Assembly (NCBI RefSeq): GCF_032854445.1
Contig: NC_088304.1
Span: forward strand, 11,049,704-11,113,703
Source of the DNA: Liolophura sinensis
Taxonomy: Eukaryota; Mollusca; Polyplacophora; Chitonida; Chitonidae
Direction of reading: 5' to 3'
DNA length: 64,000 bases
Shown piece by piece: positions 52,401-61,400 of this stretch. A model generated the notes under the pieces. That model saw nothing but the letters and a program-made list of their open reading frames with translations. It searched no databases and had not been told where the DNA came from. Each line of letters begins with the position of its first letter. The first letter of the stretch is position 1. A program made the position numbers and the translations under genes.

Positions 52401-55400
52401 AACAAGAAATGAATGAATCTGTGCGTCGAAACAGACATTCGTATACCAGCCGTCAACCTATAAGGACGCTCCAAGTCAATCTGTAATTTCAGCCATTATA
52501 TAAGGTATATATGTAGGAGATTGGTGGGTGGGTGGGGGGGGGGGGAGCTAGCCGAGGGGTTAAAACACCACCAGCAGTATCCAGGCGTGCACGGGTTATG
52601 AATCTAGGTGTCGAAACTGACATTAAGTCACTGAAGAAATTATATCAATATAAGCAATAGCCGTTGAATTGACTGTCAACAGAAACAGAGAAGTCATGGA
52701 AATGATCATGCCAGTAATACACATGTCAACAGAAATAGTGAAGTCATTAAATCAATTAAAAAAGGGTGTTAATATTAGATAAACAATACCAATTAAATAA
52801 TGAAGTGAATGGAATAGGACCGTCAATATAAGAAATATGCGTTAGATTCAGTGTCAACAGAAAGTCGTAAGGGAAAAATATCAATAGAAACAGTGAAGTG
52901 TAATTGAAAGAATAGAATGAATAAGAAAAAAACTGACTAAAACTAATTTAAACAGAAATAGCACCCAAATTATGAGATGTAGAATCAGATCGTCTATAAA
53001 AAAAACCCTCTATTTATAGTAACTGAGATCAGTTTAATATATATCTATAGGCATATGCTATTAGGGTAGCTAACAAGGGCGTACTTGATATTAGTCTTTG
53101 CGATCTATTTCAGTGGAATAAGTCACGTGGTTCCTAATTTAGTTGAATTAATGACAAATGCCACTAAATAAGATTGGCTTTAAATTATATGAGTATACCT
53201 TGACACTGAAGTCCGTCATCTCCAAGCTCGTATCCCAGAGGGCAATCACAGTGGAAACTTCCGGGGTCATTGACACAAAAATTGCTGCAACCGGAAGTGC
53301 CTTCTGTGCACTCGTCGATATCTGCAATCAGGGTAATAATGTAAAAAAAGTAAGTAGAAGTAATTAAATGTAGTTGATATGTGGTAAGTTGTAGACAAGA
53401 AAATAAACCAAACATCGTTGTTCTGAGAGAACAGTCATGCTCATAGAGGCTTTCGAGACATGGAAGAATGACGACGTGTATAACGTTCAACCCTTAACCA
53501 AAGAGAATAGGAACCCTGCATTTCTTCCAAGACATGTCGGTAAGTAAACTCAACCTAGTTTACTCAGGTCCCTAAAATAAGGAAGGCTAAAGGTGACTTG
53601 TCTCTCAATACGAAAAGCACGACCATCCAAGGTCTCGCCTAAATATGTGGCGCCTCATAGCGTGAGAAATTGTATTCAGGCACACGGATAAGATCAGATT
53701 TACCTGTGCATGACTTCCCGTCATCAGCTAACGGTATCCTGAGGAACATCTGCATTGAAAGGATCCCGCTGTATTCTCGCACTGCTGTTCACATCCACCA
53801 TTATTGGATTGACATTCGTTTATATCTGTAACCGAAAATGTATAAATTTGGCGATGTCAAATTTTAAAATGTGCGAAAACGTTATCCAAGTTGATTATTA
53901 CAAAATAAAATGGATTTTTATTACTTTTGTTACGATATCAGGTTTGCTAGAACCGAATTTAAAAATATCACAATGTCAAATTTAAAAAATACGGGAAAAC
54001 ATGATTCACGAAAATGTTTGATATAGCTATAGATTGAATTATTGCCTTTGTCACAATTTCGTGCTGTTAGATGAAATATTTGAAAAACTCTGCTATAGGT
54101 CTCAGTTAGTAATTCTATTTTCTTACCTTCACATGTAGGCGCAGAGAAACCGTTTGGGCATTCGCAAACATCCGGTTCTATGCAGGTGCCACCATTTGGA
54201 CAGGTGCCTGCTGGAAGTCCCTGACAGAGTGCTGAAAGACCATAAAATCAGTTGCTGTAGGTTATACGAAAATGCTGAGTGAAGTGACGAGCATTCTCCA
54301 TTACGAGTGTAACTTTTTAGTTACAATACATCTTGACGTAGGCACAAATATAAACATTAGTCTGGCAACGATTAAATTAATAGCCCCAGTTGTGTTCACA
54401 GACCAGTTATAAATGTTACCAATGGAAATGCGCATTGTATTAGAACTGATATAAATTTGTCTTCGTGTATTATTTATTTTTCTATAACTTCAGGTAAACA
54501 ATTTTATTTTTTCGAAATGGAATTGTTTAGTACCCCCATAAACATACAACCATAACTTTGGGCTTGCCTTCTTTGCTATAATCAACACAAATGCTCTTTA
54601 AACCAAAGCAAACATACTGTGCTGTTTCTTTAAAGATCCAGATGGACCGAAAGTTATATAAAAATGCAAAATGGTATGTGATTTTTTATTTTTTTTTTTT
54701 GCAGTCTTTCTCCAATGTTGCTGTTCTTACTGACCTTTGCAAGTACGTCCGTCAGCATCTAGCTGGTAACCCGGCTTGCAGGAGCACGTGAAGGATCCTA
54801 CGGTGTTTGAGCAAGTCTGAGAACATCCACCATTGCCTGTCTGGCACTCGTTAACATCTGACAAATCAACACATGAAACTTACTGATGTTGCTATATACC
54901 TTACTGATGTTGCTATTTTGGTACATAGGAGGACTGGTTTTAATTCATGGGTCACAATAATAAAGATCTTTTACACCATAATACCACATCGTTGAAGGTG
55001 GACAACCAAGTAACCCGGAACAGGAATGAGTGTGAGCGGAAACCAATCACTCAAAGGTTCAATAATCGACATTGATAAATGTGTAACTGGAAGGCACATG
55101 CTCCGGATAAACATCCGCTTGAAATCCTGAGCATCATATCCACCATTAAATCAAGGACATCAGGCAATTTAAAGCAATATAAATTATAACCCAAACACCC
55201 ACTAATTTACAGCATCTGTTATTTGTCCGAACAAGACTGTTATCCAAGCTTAAGTATATATTTCTCTTATGACGGTTGTTTGTTGTAATGCACGGGAGAT
55301 AACGGTATTTAAGCCGGGTTATATAATATCATAACGTGTCACATGTGATGGGAAGAAAGCCAGGTACTGATGCGAAAACGACAGGTGGGAAAGCTTATAC

Positions 55401-58400
55401 ATAGCGGACACTTTAGTTATCTGGCAACTAAGTGATCACTAAGTGATCTTCAATTTAAGTCAAAATTTCAATCATTAAATCTGGTATGTTCCTTTCCGTT
55501 ACCTTAACTGATTTTTGTTTTACAGAAACTTATGCAGAATTTAAGTTGTCAAGCAATATTCTGACCTTCTTATGTAAGAGAATACGGTGTAAAACACCAA
55601 TCTAATAAATAAATAAATAATTAAATCTTATATAAGAAATAACAATTTTAAAGTGATTTGAAGTTTAAGACCGCTTCATGATGCCGGGAACAGGTATAAC
55701 ATTTCTCATATTCATATCAATTATTTAGCTATCATAACAACAATAAGATGACGCCTTTTAGATCACAGTACCTTGAACGCATGTATTTGAAATTATTCTA
55801 ATTGCCCGATTAAGCTGTTATCGGTTAGTAATATTTTCAGTGCTTGGACATGTAAACTTTTATGTCGTAAATGGAGAAAACATTGGTTTTGTTTTGACGG
55901 TGTGTTGCATTAAGCATTTTGAAATAAGGTTTGTATACCTACTCTTCGTAGTTATATATCATGTAAGGGCTAAGACGAACTTTTAGGAATTTTATTCAAA
56001 CTTAAGACGTTCCACCAAGGAGATAGTACATAGTCATATTTCATGAACACACCACTTACCAGCGCAGGGTGATCCTGCATATCCCGGGGGGCAGGAGCAC
56101 CTGTCGGGGCTCAGACATTTACCACCATTAGGGCATGTCCCGGGGGCTCCGCCGAAGCAGATCGCTGTGAATAAAGAAAACATGAGCTTTTGAGAAAAGT
56201 TAATACTTTTGTACGAACATTGGTAGGATGTTACCGATCCCTGCTTTAAAAAGCAAGTAGAATTAATACAAAATCTCATGATTTAGGTAAAACTATGTAG
56301 CATTGTTACAGCCACCGCAGCTTTTTTTTAAATTAAGCCATCAAAAATTTATTTCATTCGAAATTCAAATTACTCTGTACACCCAGACGACGGCTGAGGT
56401 AATTACATCGCTCATAGCTCATCGCTCGTGTTTGGGGCAAGGAATGGAGGTATTTCTCAGGCCTTCAATGGTGTGTGAGAAAGGTCATACAATTCAATGG
56501 AAAAAGTTAATTGCCAAAACATTGGTGTATTTTGCAGGACAAATTTAACACATTTATAAAATTTAAAAAAAAAACTGATTAATACCGCTCGTCACTTGCC
56601 AAGGCTATTTTTAAAAGAACTTAATTTAGTTTGAAACTTTCTAGCTGGAACTTCAGTTTACCAAGTTCAAAACAGGTTGCATTCCTACAAGACAAATGTG
56701 AATGTTATGTGGTTTAAACTCACGTTTACACTGACTTCCGTCCACCAGCCCGTACCCAGCCTCACAGCTACACTTGTATGACCCCTGGGTGTTCGTACAA
56801 GTCTGGCTACAGCCGCCGTTGTTCGTGTTACATTCGTTGATATCTGAAGGCCATAAAGAACTATTACTAAATACAATTACATCTGTGGAGGCGAGTGCTT
56901 ATTGTTAGCGAAAATCTATTCCACATGAAAGTATCTCTATACCTATAAAATATCTAAACAAATTTTTAAAACGATTGATTACAAAATTTACGACCTTGAT
57001 TGCACGGCATTCGGCATAATATATATCAAATACTCGTTGACTTGGTGTCCGTGAACATAGATGGTGACTGATGGTGTCTTCCTGATTATATTTAAGTTTA
57101 ATATTGCAGCAAAGAAAATACGCGTAATAAATCACTTTCGATGGTGTTCCAGGAAAGCATCGCCGTGAAAACACAAAGCCAAATAACGTAAACTAAACAA
57201 AAAAAAAGGAAAAATGCCAAACTCAGGAGGACAACGTCTTGTTTCATATTTCTTACCGTCGCATGTCGGAGCGGCAAATCCCACAGGGCATGCGCACACG
57301 TCTGGTTTGAGACACGTTCCGCCATTCTTGCACGTGCCGAGTGGTGCACCGTGGCAAATTGCTAGGAACATAAAACATGGCCTTTAATTGGCTATCAGCA
57401 TTCTCCGATTCCAACAATATCAATTATGTGTCAAATGAAACGTGTTAATACTGTCTGTTGCCAGTTATAGAGACAGGTCATGTGAGAATTTACATATTTA
57501 CTCACTTATTCGTTTGATTTATTATTTATTTATCTCGTTTTTGCTATTCTTTTTTTTTACTATCCATGTATAACAGATAGTATCAGTATACGTCATAGCG
57601 TAAATTAAAAACCTAAAAGTGTCTACATTGCAAATCGTTTTTGTTAAGAATAAACACACATGTTAAGGCATGTCTTGTTGTGCTGAACGGTTAAAGGTAA
57701 ATTCCTTCACTTACGCTTGCAGGATTTCCCGTCTCCCAGTAACCCGAAACCGCGCCCACATCGACACCGGAAAGACCCGGGGAGATTGTCACACAGCTGC
57801 GCACAGCCACCGTTGTTGTTGCTGCATTCATTAATGTCTGTAACGAATATGTATGAAGAAAATGAATTCAACAACACATCATTTGCTCCATGTTAGTTTT
57901 CACAGTATGTTTCAATATTCCAAACATTTCGAATCAGTGCAGAGTGACATCCCTACAATAAGTAAGTATACTTCCAAATGTTGAATCAAATACTTTAGCT
58001 ATGTTTTGATAATGGATTTTCTGAACTCATGAAAGCAATTTTAATGGAATTGAAATATATCATTAACTCTTGTTATTCTATCCTTCCACAGACTGCAAAG
58101 AGGCGACGTCAGATAATAAACGACACTTCGTCATTGTAAAACCGTACAAAGGTCAATTTTGTTCTCGTGCCACTTGAATTACGCATCGTCTTCTGTCTTG
58201 TGACTGTAACTACTCACCTGCGCACTGAGGGGTAGAGTATCCGGCCGGACACCGGCAGCTGTTTGGAGCTGTACACGTGCCACCGTTAGCGCATACCCCG
58301 GGGCTTTGGCCAAAACACACCGCTGAAACGTACAGAAAAAGAACAAATTGAGATATTCATTTTGGATATGTCTGTTGGGATATATTCTTTTTGACTGAAC

Positions 58401-61400
58401 TGTGACCGGATCAGCATTAACTGCCAACTACAACTTTCCCTTTCTGTAACATTAGGCATTTTTTCACTGGATTCACTGGACATATAGCAAACTTATATAT
58501 GACCTCGTCATTGTTGCAGTTGCTGTTCCGGTTGTCTTATGTAGAACAAAGCGATATTCCTTCAATTGACGTCTAATAAATCGCTATGAACACCGCCGGA
58601 TTTTTTTTCATACAATTGTGCTTAAATCATGTGGCTTGTTATGTATGACTATTTAACGTTTTCATGTACTGTTAGTCTGCGGACCTTTGTGTTATATGTT
58701 ATAAGCATAACAGGCCCTGTTATATATGTACAGCGCGGACCTGGCTGAAAGCACCTTGTTCAAGGCTCTGTTTATTTAACTGGCTGTTCATTGGCTGCTA
58801 ATTCTGTGTCTAAAAATAGTTGAATCCACCTGGAGCGTATATAAGCCGTGTTTTCTGTGCAGAGGGGAGGTATTTTTGCTGCATCCACTGGGAGCCAGGA
58901 GAGTGTGAGACGCTCTCGTATCGAGTCCATTATTTTGATATGAGCTGGTGATGCCAGTTTCATTTGGGAGGACAGTTTTTTATGCCGGCACCGTTTGTGT
59001 ACCACAGTAGTACTGATGTCTGGTTTATGTGAATTTCTGCGGAAGTCACGTTTATTGGTGTTCGGATCTTGATTATGATTATACAGTGTGGACTGTGTAA
59101 TGTGTTTAACACGCTGACCTCACCTGACCGACAAGGTCGTCAAGGACTCTAAACTGAAGTTTTCAGTTTTGCTAAGGACGTTCGTTCTGCCACAAGGTGA
59201 CATTACTGTACGTCTCTGAACGGCTCGTTTGTGAGTTTCTGCGGGAGCTGTGACTGATCTGAAGTGGATTATACCTCCATGCCTGTATTTACCTTGTGTT
59301 GTGCTCTGCGGGTGTGACGTCATTCAAAGGCTTGACTGTTCCAGTTCTGTGTAACCTGTGTACTGTGTTCGTGTTCGCTAACCTGGCGAAGTACCTGTCT
59401 AGGACAATTTGTGACTTGTGTGAATTGTGTGTTTATCCCATGGTCTTTACGTTGGATTTCCTGGAATACATTCCTTGGGATGCAAAGGTGAACTGGAAAC
59501 TTGTAAAGACCGGTAATACTGATGTGTATGTTGTTGTTGTTGTTGAACTGTCTGTAAAACTGTACGTCTCATTTTATATATATATAAAGCATTGTTTACA
59601 TTGTAATATTGAGTCACTGAGTCTGTTTTCTGTTGCCGTTTTCAATACCGTAACAGGCTAAAGACTGTATATGTTGATAGTTTGTTAGCATGTGGATTAG
59701 CAAGTAGAATATAGGTAGCTTACAGTTTCTTTGGTTTGAAAGTAGTCCTTAGTCCGAGTTACACTGACATAAATAGAACCTTAGTTGAGATTTCGTCATA
59801 ACTGGATAACTTACGTTTACAGTTTCTTTGGTTTGAAAGTAGTCCGTAGCCCGAGTTAAACTGACAAAAATAGAGCCTTAGTTGAGATTTCGTCATAACT
59901 GGATAACTTACGTTTACAGTTTCTTTGGTTTGAAAGTAGTCCATAGCCCGAGTTGCACTGACAACGGAAGGATCCAACTGTATTCACGCACTGATGTTCA
60001 CATCCGCCATTACCCGAGTTGCATTCAATAATATCTAAGATGAACAAAGCATAGAAATTACATTTATAAACCTGTTTTGACTAAGTCGTTTCTATGAATA
60101 GAAGTCAGATAATTAGGCCAGCTCATGCTGGCTTCCTCTCCGGCCGTACGTGGGAAGGTCTTTCAGCAACCTGGGGATGGTCGTGGGTTTCCCCCGGGCT
60201 TCGTCCGATTTCCTCCGACCATAGGGATGGCCGCCGCGGTATAACTGAAATATTCTTGAGTACGGCGTAAAACAACAATCAAATAAATAAATCAGATAAT
60301 TTGATGAGGAAAATCATGACAATTGCCCATTCTGGTAAAAATAATGCGTTAAATTTAACAGAAAGTCTAGTGTTTCAGTGATGATAGAATGTGTTGTCTT
60401 GTTCCGGCAGATTATTCTATTAAATATAGCACACCTATTCTGATAATTCAATATCAAGGTTCTGTTAGACAGGATATTATGTTGAATATGACGAAATAGT
60501 CTGTTAAAATAACAGAATACATTCTAGCATCACTCATACAACAGACTCGTTAAAATTAGATTAAAATTAACAGATTATTTTTTTGAGTGCATGTACACGT
60601 TAAGTGTGTTCATTTGCCAACTATCACACTGATCTGTTTTTACACTCTATGATGTAGTCTTCTTCATTGTTACCTGAGTTAAAAGAAACTCACCCTGGGC
60701 ATCTAGCGCCAGAAAAGCCCGGACGACAGGAACAAACTCCTGGTCTGACGCACTTTCCGCCGTTAGGGCAAGTCCCAGGGGTCAGTCCAAAGCAAATTGC
60801 TGGAAAAAAACCACAGCAAAAACAGTTAAATATATTTTCTCTTTATTGTGGTTCCTATACGTGTGGCGCCTTATGATACATGTGTTATTTTACTTAAGAT
60901 ATGCAAACATGCATTCCAATTTTATTATTTCTCTAGGTGTACTTCTGTTTAATCCTGCAGTTTTGACCTCCACAAAGTCTTATCAAAGTTTCAAGTGCGC
61001 ATATCATCATCTGGATATGTCAAAAAACTCATCTTCTCTATGTTAATGCATTTTAACCCAGGACCACGAAACAGAATTCAACGAATTTCCTGTCACTTAA
61101 TGATCATTTGTACAGTGCGCCACTGAGCAGAGTTATTGGAGTTTACCTCAATATTGAAATGAAAACGTTTTGCGCATGCTTTTGTACGCTATATTTTACC
61201 TCTGTCACAGTGGACGTTGTCTACACTCGACCACCCGGAACAACACCTGTAGTCTGTGGCTGTCCGCGTACGAGTCACTCGCCTACAAATACAAGTACGT
61301 TCTGTAAATATGTGTAATGTGTATTTATATATTTACTTTATTGGTGTTTTAAAGGCCTCCTTGGGCGAGGTGGTTAACATTTCAGCGACCGTACGTGGAA

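Noticed and set aside
36795-59655. The two LTRs as the ends of a single 22.9-kb retrotransposon
   Set aside because: Each has its own matching 4-bp target duplication, and the DNA between them is host exons of the polycystin gene.
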